Source: Siphonodentalium dalli
Taxonomy: Eukaryota > Mollusca > Scaphopoda > Gadilida > Siphonodentaliidae
Assembly: GCA_032622095.1 (NCBI GenBank)
Contig: CP136062.1
Location: forward strand, 145,208,089-145,272,088
Length of the DNA stretch: 64,000 bases
Direction: 5' to 3'
The first letter of the stretch is position 1; every line of letters starts with the position of its first letter. The notes below the pieces were generated by a model. That model was not told where the DNA came from and ran no database searches. It worked only from the letters and a program-made list of their open reading frames with translations. Shown in pieces: positions 44,131 through 55,615 of the stretch. Position numbers and translations under genes: made by a program.

Positions 44131-45250
44131 GTGAACACCTGCACATTTAACAATTGTTATTATCTATTTCTAAACATCGAACTTGTCTGAACCTATCATT
44201 GGTACAATAGCAGTGATATAATGTTACATCATCGGTGCTAACTGGAGTTTTCGGCATACAAAATGATCGTAAGTGTGAATGGAGTGATAAGTGGTTATTA
44301 CGTAATGTTGTTATAACAATGACACCGAATCAATTTCTATTATTGAGTGACCTGGTCGTATGCATGTTTTGGATAACTAATTATCGTGTGAATGACACAG
44401 TTTATCAACCTTAATTGATACTAACCCGTTTGTTCAGACATTAAATCGATATGTTTTCTGAACAGCATATAACTGTGACCGGGGAAATAATAGAATTCAT
44501 TTGGTAAAGCAAAGGTGTGAAAGACACATTGTTACCACCAATGTCGCGTGTGTGATTACGTGTACATAATATGTTCCATCGAATATGACAATTCATTCTG
44601 GAGGGTTGTAATTTCACATTACAATTTTCGACCGTTAGTGATTCAACATAGTACATCTCAATACTTCCAATAATTCACGATAATACACACCTGTCATATA
44701 CTCAATAACTTCATCTGGGATAGAGAGAGTGTAAAGAATAAACGCTCTTTATTATTTATGTAAAAGTAATGGTGTCTATTTTCAGGTATGACAATTATAT
44801 GAACTGCGTCCGATAAACACTGGAATGTATGCATTCATATCGATGGTCACAATGTCCAATAAAGCTATTTCTAAACATCGATTAATAATTTCATGAAAAA
44901 TATTTGAACAAAAAAAATAACGAAAGATATTACACGCAAATAATTTAACATTCGACATTTTTTAATATCGAGATTATCAGAAACCGAAAACTCGTTATAA
45001 ATTTTTTATTTAAACTTTTTTTTTTAGAGAAATAATTTTGGGGGGGTTTTGAAATTTTTTCTTTTGAAATTTTGGGGTTTTAAAATTTTTTGGAAGTTTT
45101 GGGATTTTGAAATTTTTTGGAAATAATAAATTTTTGAAGTTCTGAAATTTTTTTTGGGTTTTGATATTTTGGGAATATTTTAGTACAACCAATTTTAGAC
45201 CCCAAAGATTCTATTTTTAGAAGTGGATCCAACGAGGCAGCTATTCTTCT
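44131..45250 (-). repeat. Polinton right terminal inverted repeat (about 1.1 kb)
   Basis: Reverse complement of 28930-30032, ending gctattcttct at the CT terminus. It carries AATAAACGCTCTTTATT at 44737-44753 and the mirrored T/G-biased subterminal tract at about 45010-45185. Confidence 0.93.
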
Positions 45251-45256
45251 TCCATA
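45251..45256. repeat. Right target-site duplication of the Polinton (tccata)
   Basis: Identical to 28924-28929. Confidence 0.92.
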
Positions 45257-46390
45257 TCAATGTTGTTGGTAAAAGTTTAGAGTCCTTTTACGCCACTCAA
45301 GAACAGATACTCTTCATATCAATGCCGTTCAGATAACTAGCAAACATTATCGGTGAAAGATATACACCCGGTTGCAAACCAACAGCATTAATGATTTTTA
45401 ATGAGTTACTAATGATTTTTGTGAACAGTTTACCCAAACTCATACGAGTTATTGACCAATAGTTTTCAGGTAAGTTTGGCTCTCCTTTTTTCTATTAAAT
45501 ATGACATTAAAATTAACCAGCTTTCTGGAATAACACCAGTGTTCAAGATCAAATTGAATAGGTTACGGTAGAACTGCACTAAAATATGAGCAGTGCGCTT
45601 AATATAGGAGTTATTAATACCATCACGGCCACATTCTTTACCTGTTTTAAAGAGATAATGGCCTTCAGTATCTCTTCTGCACTCACTTGTATATTTAGGA
45701 AATTATTACTCTCAGTGGTATCAAATTCATTCAAAACTTCACTATGGTTTGATATATTATTAGAGATGTTCATACATATATGACAACAGAAAAATTGTGG
45801 CTTTCCCTTAGGGACACAGCCTTAAGAATTTTACAATATTCCTTTAGTGATGAACGCAATGACTTTACCTTCTGACCAAGACTTGTTTCATATGAGTGGA
45901 TGACTTTATTTAATCCCTTTTTGTACTCTTTTCAGACTTCTCGTATTCTCATATATTGTTTTCTAAGCATGCATTACGGTTATCAGACCGACGAGCGATA
46001 CTCAAATTCATCTTAGCAGATTGACAAGATTTATTCAACCACGGTTTGTTATCATGATCAAGAGTGCGCAAGTTTTAGAAGGCCCAAAGCGTTTACCAGC
46101 GGATTCAATAAATATGTTTGCAATTGACTTTGAGAGTCACTAGCCACATCTTGAGTAAACTAAACTCAAGATCACCATTCAATATGTACTCTGAATTTAG
46201 TTCAATTACTTTGATACTATCCATATCCAAATTGAGTAAAAACTCTGGTTTCTTATCTTCTCTCCAAAACTTAGTTTTATCCTTTACTTAGTACACAAGA
46301 ATCATCGTTACCTTGTGGTTCTGAAGTTATTGCACAATTTTCTTCCAGAGTGAATGCGAGGGGATTATGGACGTCAGAGCAAAGATCACA
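45251..46390 (-). pseudogene. LINE relic, N-terminal part of the reverse transcriptase ORF (5' side of the Polinton insertion)
   Basis: On the minus strand, about 46390-45257 shows in order PLAFTLEEN, the DNKPWLNKSCQSAK linker, IQVSAEEILKAIISLKQVKN, and then GLQPGVYLSPIMFASYLNGID just before the Polinton edge. Stops and frameshifts are frequent. The order and motifs continue directly into YADD at 28860-28900. The two pieces are therefore one element split by the Polinton. Confidence 0.85.
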
Positions 46391-47165
46391 CAAATCAAGA
46401 AGAGAAATTATTATTACTATTATTACCGCTAGTAGTAGGATATAATTTTTTTCCAATTATGTTGGCTAATTCTGTGTTCGTCAATGTGGATATCACTCAA
46501 ATTACACCATTTTTGCACAAAACGATAGTCAACGTCTATTACGTTCATCAAAGTGTAGAGTATTGAGTAGCATATGTTTCTCAATCATACAATTTCAATT
46601 TAATTCTCTGATCATCAATTGAAGATATTACAGAGTGCAAGGTAGTTACAAATTCAAATTGTACATGTCCAGTGTGTAATTGAGGGGCTGTGCAGTGCGT
46701 CATTGAACATGTGTGATTAGTTATTTTGTTGTTTGCATGGTCCTACCATAGAGCGCAGATTAGCCATAAACTATTGTTTTCAATATGCCCGCCATGGTCA
46801 AATCCGGGAAAATCCCTGAGCTTAAATTAGCATGCCACAATCACGTGATTGGATGACGTTACGTGATGGCTGCAACACGCTCTAAATAAAGCTGATTTGA
46901 TCTGCTGCAACAATGTTGCGCAACAAGATATTGTTGCGTTAAACCAGAACCGTTGTGGGCCACGTTGTTGGATCGTGTGCGCTCGGCTTAATGTTTACAA
47001 TTTAGTTAACTATGGTTTCAGTATGCGAAATATCATTGTTGGAGAGTTAATACTAATTAACATAAAAAACTAAGTGTTCATGTATTTTTTATGATAGTAG
47101 TTTTACAGACTTGTATTTTGTATCGCATGAACCCACTTCGAAGGCCTCCGTACCATTAAACTTAC
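46391..47165 (-). other. Lectin gene intron 2, upstream part
   Basis: Nothing recognised except short inverted words around gcaacaatgttgcgcaac (about 46907-46935). The donor GTAAGT lies at 47160-47165. Confidence 0.5.
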
Positions 47166-47333
47166 CGATGATATCAGATATGAAGTCCACCGTGGCTTGG
47201 GAGTCAACTACCGCGAGATGTCCGCCGATTTCATCGCAAATCTTTTCTACTTCTGTGACCGAACGACCAGGCACCCCGACAACTAGAGCTCGGGTAGACT
47301 CGATGAGACGGCAATTTCCTGCACATGCCTTTC
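47166..47333 (-). CDS. PAN/C-type lectin secreted protein, exon 2 (N-terminal half of the lectin domain)
   Basis: Acceptor cag at 47334-47336 and donor G|GTAAGT at 47166/47165. 168 nt, phase 1 on both sides. Residues about 94-149: GKACAGNC, ESTRALVV, Cys126 in KICDEIG, then HLAVVDSQATVDFISDII, the typical first helices and strand of a C-type lectin domain. Joined to exon 3 it reads DFISDIIENASPPMPGWF, a natural domain continuation. Confidence 0.85.
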
Positions 47334-50029
47334 CTGAAAAAAAAAACGAACATTTTAAGCGATTTCCCATCAGACTTGACATAAAACATGTAAATATTTT
47401 GTGCACTAGAGCAAGGAGGCCTGATGTAAACTTTCAGATTTTATAGCCAGTTGGATATTAGATACCGTTCCCATAATGGACGACGACAGATCATTATTAC
47501 GAATAGCTGTTTTTAGTCGTAATTTTTCCGGATGGTCTCAAAAACCATTTCGCAGAATTGACTATTACTAGTCCGTTTGTGAGACAATCGTGCTTGTCAT
47601 TCACATAACGTATGTCGCCATCAGGTCAGTTAGCTTAGCGCTTTGTGTCGTGCAAGATTCTCGCGTTTCACGACGACGACTGATTTTATTACCACTAATA
47701 GGTAAAACATTATGGCCATATGGCGAACACAATTTAAGGACATTCTCAAACATTGAGGAGCTGAGAAAAGATCGCGAACTCATTACTATATGATGTATTT
47801 GTGAGTTTTGTTGAAAATCCAAAACCGTAATCGTAACAACGAATAGTGAACACGACAACGAATAGAAATAATACAAATTATAGTGACGTAGTACCCTACT
47901 CGTAATAATCATCTGTCGTAGTTCTTTATGCGAAACGTGTCTATTTGTCAAGTAGACGATTGGTTCGTCTTCCGAAATGATCGCCTGTATATAGAGGATA
48001 TCTACTGACTTGTATTGGTCATTCTATAATATTTGCCACACCACAGCATACCAATACATTTTTTGCCGGACACAACTTATCAATTCATATGTAATTTTGT
48101 TTTCTTATATATGTGGCAGCATTTAGTTCCATTTAGTAATAGTGAGTCGTGTATTCAAAATAATTGGATTGCTAACATATACACGTCAAAGTGCCTTTTC
48201 ATTAACATTGCATAAATAAATATTTGTTTTCAAAGTCGTGTGTGTGATTGGTTCTGATTTCTCTGTCAATCGCGTTGTGTTTTTGCAATGCAGTTGTTTC
48301 AATCGTGATTCACACATGACATAACACGTACAGTACTGCCGTAAGTAATCGACTCCTTAATCACAGCAGAATTATGGGTAACTTTTCAGGATTTGGTAGG
48401 AAATATGGCTTGTTGCCATTCATCGGCATGAGAGCTTTCCTATTAATGGCAACAAGCCATATTTCCGACTAAATCCTGAAAAGTTACCCATAATTCTGCT
48501 GTGGTTAAGGAGTCGATTACTTACGGCATTACTGTATTTATGCTCGGCATTCTATTTAGTCGTAGTGAAATGTATTAGTCGAGTGTTCAACAAACCTCGC
48601 ATAGCTGGATATTCCTAGCTTTCCAAGCTTTAATTCATGATTCATGATATTCAGTGAAATGTGTAATTCTGATCACCAGCATTCTCCACATCAATTGACA
48701 AACTTACGCACTATAGCTCATTTTGCCTCATATCCATCATATACCACTTTAGAGGATTGGAAATGACTTCAACTGTTAGCGCTCGATCACTCTGTTAGAC
48801 AATTCCGGTGGGGCTGGGCTTGCCTTTCGCCATTCCTAATGCCTCCTGGCAATCATATGACGTGTTACGCTCACCTTATCACCTTCACATTTATATTGCT
48901 CACGTGTTTGGCTGTTTTACCAATAAAAAACTATTTGCCACAATTAATTTGTGTTTCTAATGAACTCACTAGTCCCCACAGCCATTGCCTCGGGCCACAG
49001 CCATAGCCGTCGTCTCGACACAAGCGCTTTGCAGTGCTTTTCGTTTTCTATACGTTCTCTGATGCATAGTCAATCAGCGCATGTCTAACATAATTTGTCC
49101 TTTCACGTGACGCCATTTTCTATCGATAATATTTATCGTTTTCATTCCGTGAAATAAATAAAGTTATATAAATGTTAAGACTCCTCCCTCTTATTGACTG
49201 GTTTAGCAATAAGCATGGCTCGTTTTCAATAGGAATCTTTCATATGTTTATGAAGGCGTGTTTTTGCGCCCACCTTCTCGCCTGCAATTTGATATTGCTC
49301 ATTGTTAATATGTTTTACCAATAAACAACTCTTTACCACAATTAAGTGTTGTTGTGAATGAACTCCGTAGTTCCCTGGGGTGATACTCTGCAATGCCTGG
49401 GGCATACATTCATTTGAACCTCAAATTACACATACGTAATTGGGAAGGATAGGTCGCGAAATACATTTTAAAAACCTAAATAGATGATTTCCACCAGTTT
49501 TCGTACAAATTTGAGACAAACGAATTTTGTATATAGAATATCAGGAATTGACTAACAACGAACGATCTTTGTTGTTCTGTACGACGTGCAGCAACAATCA
49601 TGGCTGTCGATTTGCTTAATTATGTATATACCATAAAAGGTCTGAATAGATGTATTGAACGTAGTTATCGACCTATTTGGATCCCTGATAAGGACATGGG
49701 TGCAACAAAATCAACATATGAGGTCAATTTTGAATGAGCAAGAGCTATATTGAATAGTTGTCTGGAGACTAGTGTGTGCATATCATTAAACAGTCATAAC
49801 ATTCAACTAGCGGGTGGGCTCAGTAACAGTATTCATTTTTTGCTATAAAGGTATTTTTATTTTATTTTTCTGAAATTACAACACTTGACTTTTGAAAAAT
49901 AAATATCAAATTTAAAAATAAATAAACCGACTTTCTTATGCAACAAGGTTGAAGCCGAACCACCAGATAAATAAGTATTATTTTCAGTACCATATCAACT
50001 CACATCCAGTACTATTTGCAACTCTGCAA
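47334..50029 (-). other. Lectin gene intron 1, downstream part
   Basis: No exon seen. It holds a large palindrome (48329-48536). Otherwise AT-rich unique sequence with related gtttggctgttttaccaata words near 48906 and 49305. Confidence 0.55.
48329..48536. repeat. Large imperfect palindrome, about 208 bp
   Basis: Arms of about 90 bases, beginning acagtactgccgtaagtaat and ending in the complement, with a loop of about 25 bases centred near 48433. Only a few mismatches. Probably a foldback-type MITE. Confidence 0.85.
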
Positions 50030-50700
50030 CTTTTGCTCCGGAGATTTGCATTGATATGCCAGTTTAAGATGGGTCACACGTGACCGCCCCCAATACCATT
50101 GCTCCCATCTAGATGTGACCCTGAAGATCCTTATGAAGTTTGGTGATGATCGGATGATGGTGTTGCCTTGCCTGTATGTTGTGCGGAAGAATTTAGCAAT
50201 GCAAATAGTAAATTCAAAGATGTTTTTCAATGTTTTTCGGAAAAATAATCGACGGCCCCCATCTAGAGGTCACCATGAATATGCATATAACGTTTGGTGA
50301 TGACCGGACGAGGGATGTGGTCTCTAGGGTGTGTCAAATGATTTAGTCATACAGAGAGTAGAATACAAGATGTTTTTAATCGAAAATCGACCAAATTCGC
50401 TAGCTCTCATCTAAAGGTGGTCCTAACCATGCCTGTAAATTCACAAAATATTTCTTAGATATCTACGGGCTGCAGGGTGTGCTGATGGATTAAATAACTT
50501 GAAATTCAAGATGGCTGCTGTCCGCCATGCTTTTTAACGTATTAATTAATAATCGATGGCTCATATCTGGAGGTCACACTGAAGATCCGAATGAAATTTG
50601 GCGACGATCGGGTGAGGGATGTGGCCTGTAGGGTGAACCAAATTAAAATTGTCGACGGACGGATGCACGCACACACGCACGACGGACGACAACCAACGAC
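50030..50700. repeat. Degenerate repeat family, three to four copies of about 170-240 bp
   Basis: Copies share an opening of the kind ccccatctagatgtgaccctgaag or catctggaggtcacactgaag and then tgatgatcgga or gacgatcggg. They diverge strongly and end in gacggacggatgcacgc. No coding. Confidence 0.6.
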
Positions 50701-50930
50701 AATAACTTACAAAGTAAATTTGAACTAAAAATGAATTGTCTAGCTGCATTTACGATGTCCACCTAACATATAGCCAACTTCTTATATGTAATAGCTGATG
50801 GAGTCCATGAGGCGAAACTTTTTACAATGAGGGTGTGTTAGTTCCTACATCCCGTTGTTTGTGACATAATGTAGGATATCGGCAATAACCATCCACCATT
50901 CTATACACTGAACACACTTAACAATGGAGT

Positions 50931-53900
50931 AACTCGATAACGAGTTAATGGATATGAGAAAGGAAGCTACAATGGGTGCAATGATAAGATCTAGAGCAAA
51001 ATGGATCGAGGATGGCGAAAAACCAACAAAATATTTCTTAAATTTGGAAAAGCGTAATTATATATCCAAAACCCTGACCAATCTGATAGACTCAAATGGG
51101 AAATTACTAACCTGCCAAAATGACATTATTAAAGAAGCTCGTAACTTTTATCAAACTTTATACACTTCAAAATGCACTACTCAGTCCGAGACACATTTTG
51201 CCACTTTCGACAATAGCGTTTTGAAACTAAATAAAGATATTTCAGATAGTATAGAAGGGCCAATCACCATACATGAACTATCTACAGTATTAAAACAAAC
51301 AAAGAATGGTAAGACATGTGGACTGGATAAATTTCCGTATGAATTTTGGAAATTTTCTGGCGAAAGCTTGGGCCTATTTTATGTGAATCTCTCAATGAGT
51401 CCTATAAATCAGAGAGCTCTCCATTACACAAAAACAAGGAATTATTACTCTTCTCCCCAAAAAAGACAAAGACAGACATCTTCTAAAAAATTGGAGACCG
51501 ATTATATGCTTTATTCTCTGATCCAGAATACATATTACCTTATTGAACAGCTCATATAAGCTGGCATCTGCATGTATAGCTCAGCGGGTGAAACAAGTTC
51601 TCCCCCATATCATTAACGAGGACCAAACGGGTTTCTTGAAGGGCCGATACATAGGAGACAATACACGACTGATTTATGATCTTATATACCAAACTAACTT
51701 GAAGAAAATTCCTGGCCTCTTACTACTTTTAGATTTTGAGAAAGCATTTGACTCTGTATCGTGGAAATTCATGCACAAATGTCTTGAATTTTTCAACTTT
51801 GGAGAAACGATAAAAAAATGGATTTCAATATTTTATACGAATATTAACTCTTCCTTACTCATAAATGGGCACATATCACAACGTTTCACACTAGGTCGAG
51901 GCTGTCGGCAGGGCGATCCTATACCTCCGTACATTTTTTTTGATTTGCGCAGAAATCCTAGCTCTCATGATTAGAAATAATAAAAAAATCAAAGGTTAAG
52001 TTAACGCAGTACGCAGACGACACGACACTTATTCTAGACGGTTCCGAAAGTAGTCTGAGTGAGGCCTATTCCACCCTAAATGCCTTTGCTAAAATATCGA
52101 GACTCAATCTCAATGCGAGTAAGTGTCAGGCGTCGTGGATTGGATCCATGGTGGAGCAGCAAGAAAATATATGTCCGGACCTGCATCTCACATTTGCTGA
52201 CTCATTTAATCTTCTTGGAATCAACTTTAATACTACTTTAAACAAAATGTCGATTAATTTTGAAAATAAGCTGAATGAAATTAAACGATTAACAGAAACA
52301 TGGAATCATCGACTACTTACCCCATTTGGTCGTATAACAGTTATAAAATCCATCATTATCCCCAAATTAACTCACCTATTCATCGCATTGCCTTACCCCA
52401 ACAACAATTTCATGACCAAACTCGAAAAAATACTATTCAATTTTCTCTGGAATTCCAAGCGGGACCGAGTAAAAAGAAAACTCGTCTGTCAAGACCACTC
52501 TCATGGTGGAATGAAAATGGTAGATGTAAACAATTTCCTCATGTCAATGAAAATAACTTGAGTGAGACGATTGTTATTGAAAAGTTCAAAATGGACACCC
52601 TAACCGACCTTCCTATCACCAAAGACCACCTATTTCTGACATACAACCATGCTTTTCTAAAAAACGAAGCTAATGTCGTGAAAAATCCTTTCTGGCATGA
52701 CGTACTACTGGCTTTTGCAAATATGTTAGAAAAAAATAAGAAACAAAATCGATTTCAGGCATGCACTATTTGGAACAACCCCGATATAAAACTGGAAGGA
52801 CACACCATTAATTTTTTTTTCATGGCGAAAAAAAAGGAATTATACATGTAAATGACTTGTTTCAAAGATGTGGCATATTACACACAGAACAATCTTTATT
52901 CGAATGTTATCATATACGTACAGATTTTCTGACAATGAACAGCATCTGGAAACAAATAATAGCTATGGCACAAAAGCTCAACCAACCCTTATTTCGTATT
53001 GAAAGCACTTTCCTTCCAAGTAATTTTGTTATCCCATTGAACAATACTCATGGTGGACAGGACTTCTACAAAATTTTAAATTCAATGAATATCGTACCAA
53101 AATCCCATACAAAATGGCAGGCTGAATTTGAGGATAATGACATTCAATGGGAAAACTACAACCGGCTTACTTTCACCACGACGCCTGACACGAAAATGTG
53201 GTGGTTACAATATAGAATTAATCATAGAATACTTTCCACAAAGAAATTTCTTAAAATGGTCAACTTAGAACAAAATGATTTGTGTAATCGCTGCGGCACA
53301 ACATCTGAAGATATATCCCATATATTTTGGGACTGTCCGCTTGTAAACAACTTTATAAATGATGTTACTATTTGGTGCAAATCAAATGGTATCACCTTGT
53401 TAGCCACAAGAAATATTGCAATTCTTGGATCCCTATCAATGGGCGGTAACTCTATGATGAATCTGTTTTGGCTACTGATAAAACAATACATATATAAAAC
53501 TAAATTTAATCCGGATATGTTATCACTAAAATCCTTTCTATCAGAACTACAATCTAGATATTTACAGGAGAAATTGTTGGCACAGTGCCAAATGAAATTA
53601 CCCTCTTTTGAGAAAAACTGGTTTTTAATCATCGAAGCTCTTAACAAAACGTCAGAAGCAAACAAACCATGATGTATCAAAATATCGTTCCCACCAAAAC
53701 TCAAGTTTACCTCTCAAACTCACACGTATTGACCAGAGGAATAAGTGCCGAAAAACCGCCGAGTTGATCCACCAGAAAGGGAAAACATTTATTTCAACAT
53801 AAATCAAAATCCCATTATACTCAGCAAAGAGCTATATATACACAATTAATATCTTATAAGCATTGAACCTACCGATATTAGCTCTTTGACTAAACCTATG

Positions 53901-54116
53901 TCTAACATAGCTTGTGGGACCCATACCAGAAACGTGTATAATTATAAACTTGTCGCGATGAGTGAAAGAGCATGTGAGCGAAAGGATGTATGCAAGTAAC
54001 TGATAGACTGGGGATGAAAGAGTTAGTGTGGGATCTTTTTTTGCAAATCTTGTTACAATATTTATATACATTTAATCTTGATCAATAAAAACTTTTAAAA
54101 AAAAACAAACAAAAAC
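50931..54116 (+). mobile_element. 5'-truncated L1/Tx1-like LINE with target-site duplication
   Basis: RT motifs on the plus strand in order: RSRAKWIEDGEKPTKYFLNL, GLDKFPYEFWKF, INEDQTGFLKGRYIGDNTR, LLLDFEKAFDSVSW, GRGCRQGDPI, then QYADDTTLI (YADD at 52010-52021) and ITVIKSIIIPKLTHLF. The C-terminal region (52857-53672) has the CNRCG...H...C zinc motif. Frameshifts near 51480-51550, 51940-51990 and 52560 break the ORF. The 3' end has AATAAA and an A-rich tail. The identical acaatggagt at 50921-50930 and 54117-54126 shows target-primed insertion with 5' truncation. Clade inferred from wording. Confidence 0.9.
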
Positions 54117-54126
54117 ACAATGGAGT

Positions 54127-55606
54127 GACCCCTTGGAACTGGGCTGGGTTGTAACAAGAGCGAAGTTGTCATGCTTCATACCACAATGGTATTGTATTCA
54201 GCGTCCGATCGTAAATGTCAGTTTTAATACCACATATAATACCAAAGATAATACCATTCAGAATGTGATGAACATGAAAAGTGCTATGAGCTGTCATGTT
54301 CATAATTTCATTGTTTGCTTGTCTGTTTTATACTTGTTATTTAATTATATTTACATACCAAGTGTGATCATCACTAAATTCAGCATTCCAATTGGTCGGC
54401 GCCCACGTGGCTAGTTGCATTTATTTCTCGGTGAATGCGCAACAGCTAATAACTGCAGCCTCATAACAACATCGATACGTCATTGGGTTTGGAAAGACGA
54501 ACGCGTAATGTTTTGGGCGCATTTGGACTCGCGCAGGATTGACTTAATAAATCATCGTGTTTCAATGTAAAGAGAAATTGTTCCTGTTAACTTTTGCCAA
54601 GGGTGCTATGTGATATTTTGGGCTGGTTTTGTCACGATACACTTTTCGATTTAAATACATTTACAAAAGTGGCTTTTTCGCTAAATGTATATAAATATAA
54701 GGATTAACTGTCACGTGGACTGTTTTTATGGAGATGTAACCGCGAGGTGAGTGGTCATAACTTATATGTAAAACCCGAAGGTTTTACACAAGTTATGACC
54801 ACTCACCTTGCGGTTACATCTCCATAAAAACAGTCCACATGACAGTTAATCCTTATATGAAACACTCCGGTAGGGTGATTCAATAGAAATGGAGAACAAT
54901 CTTGTTGAAAGTAGTTATGTTTACAAATATTACATGTAGATTGACAACACATATCGTCGATAGATGCGTCCGATAGATGCGTCCCGAATCGAGTAGTAAA
55001 TATTTACAAGTTAGCGTAGTTCAGACAATGTTTTCTATGGAGCGGTACGGTCGATTTGCTTTAATTTTCGGTTATGTCAGTAGAATGCTACACCCCTCCA
55101 GTTGGCATAGCACATGAATGCTAACTTACCAGTTTCACGTACCCGAATAAGTACATAATATGTCTTTAAACGAAGACAAATACCTAAACAGCCACATCTT
55201 TTAAGCGGCCGTGGGAGTTTATCGTGCTACATGTATACTAAAACAAATAGACAAGTCAAACGTCCGTAATGTCTTGGACCTGGTGCAGGGATTTGAATTG
55301 GGTGTGTCCATTTCATATAGAATCCCCCGCTTCCATTTTCTAAAATATAAATGTTCAACCGAATTCTGTTTTCAGAGTCTGGAATGTACAGCTGGAGGCT
55401 CCAAATTCTCAAATATCGCCGCTTAGGACCACATGACCACATTGTGTGAGACAACCCCACCCCTATCGGCATGTCCTTGCAGTTATATCTATGCATTATA
55501 TTATATATCCGACGTATCATACATACACAGAGAAACACTGAGATCCCCATTCAAATGCTTGCACTGAATATCTCACATATGTACATACAGTATATTATCC
55601 ATACAG
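54127..55606 (-). other. Lectin gene intron 1, middle part
   Basis: No exon seen. Contains a long hairpin at 54695-54858. The rest is unique AT-rich sequence. Confidence 0.5.
54695..54858. repeat. Long near-perfect hairpin, about 164 bp
   Basis: Arms of about 75 bases (atataaggattaactgtcac outward, complement on the right) around a short AT-rich loop containing acccgaaggt. Two or three mismatches. No flanking duplication identified. Confidence 0.88.
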
Positions 55607-55615
55607 CGTGCAATG

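Larger units (their letters stand above)
28930..45250. mobile_element. Polinton/Maverick element, 16321 bp, near complete
   Basis: The boundaries rest on AG...CT termini, inverted repeats of about 1.1 kb and a perfect 6-bp duplication. Inside are the hallmark genes of the family: protein-primed DNA polymerase B, retroviral-type integrase, FtsK/HerA-like packaging ATPase, adenain-like protease, and major and minor jelly-roll capsid proteins. Accessory genes include a TBP-like protein, tandem PC4-like domains and an F-box-like ORF. Plus-strand genes are packed with overlapping start and stop codons. Polintons replicate by protein priming, insert through the integrase and may form virions. This copy has several lesions in essential genes, so it is probably no longer autonomous. 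Confidence 0.97.

Noticed and set aside
47615-47690. tRNA-derived SINE with A-box-like ttagcttagcg and B-box-like gattctcgc
   Set aside because: Both boxes deviate from consensus, no tail or duplication was found, and the stretch is short. Kept only as a possibility.
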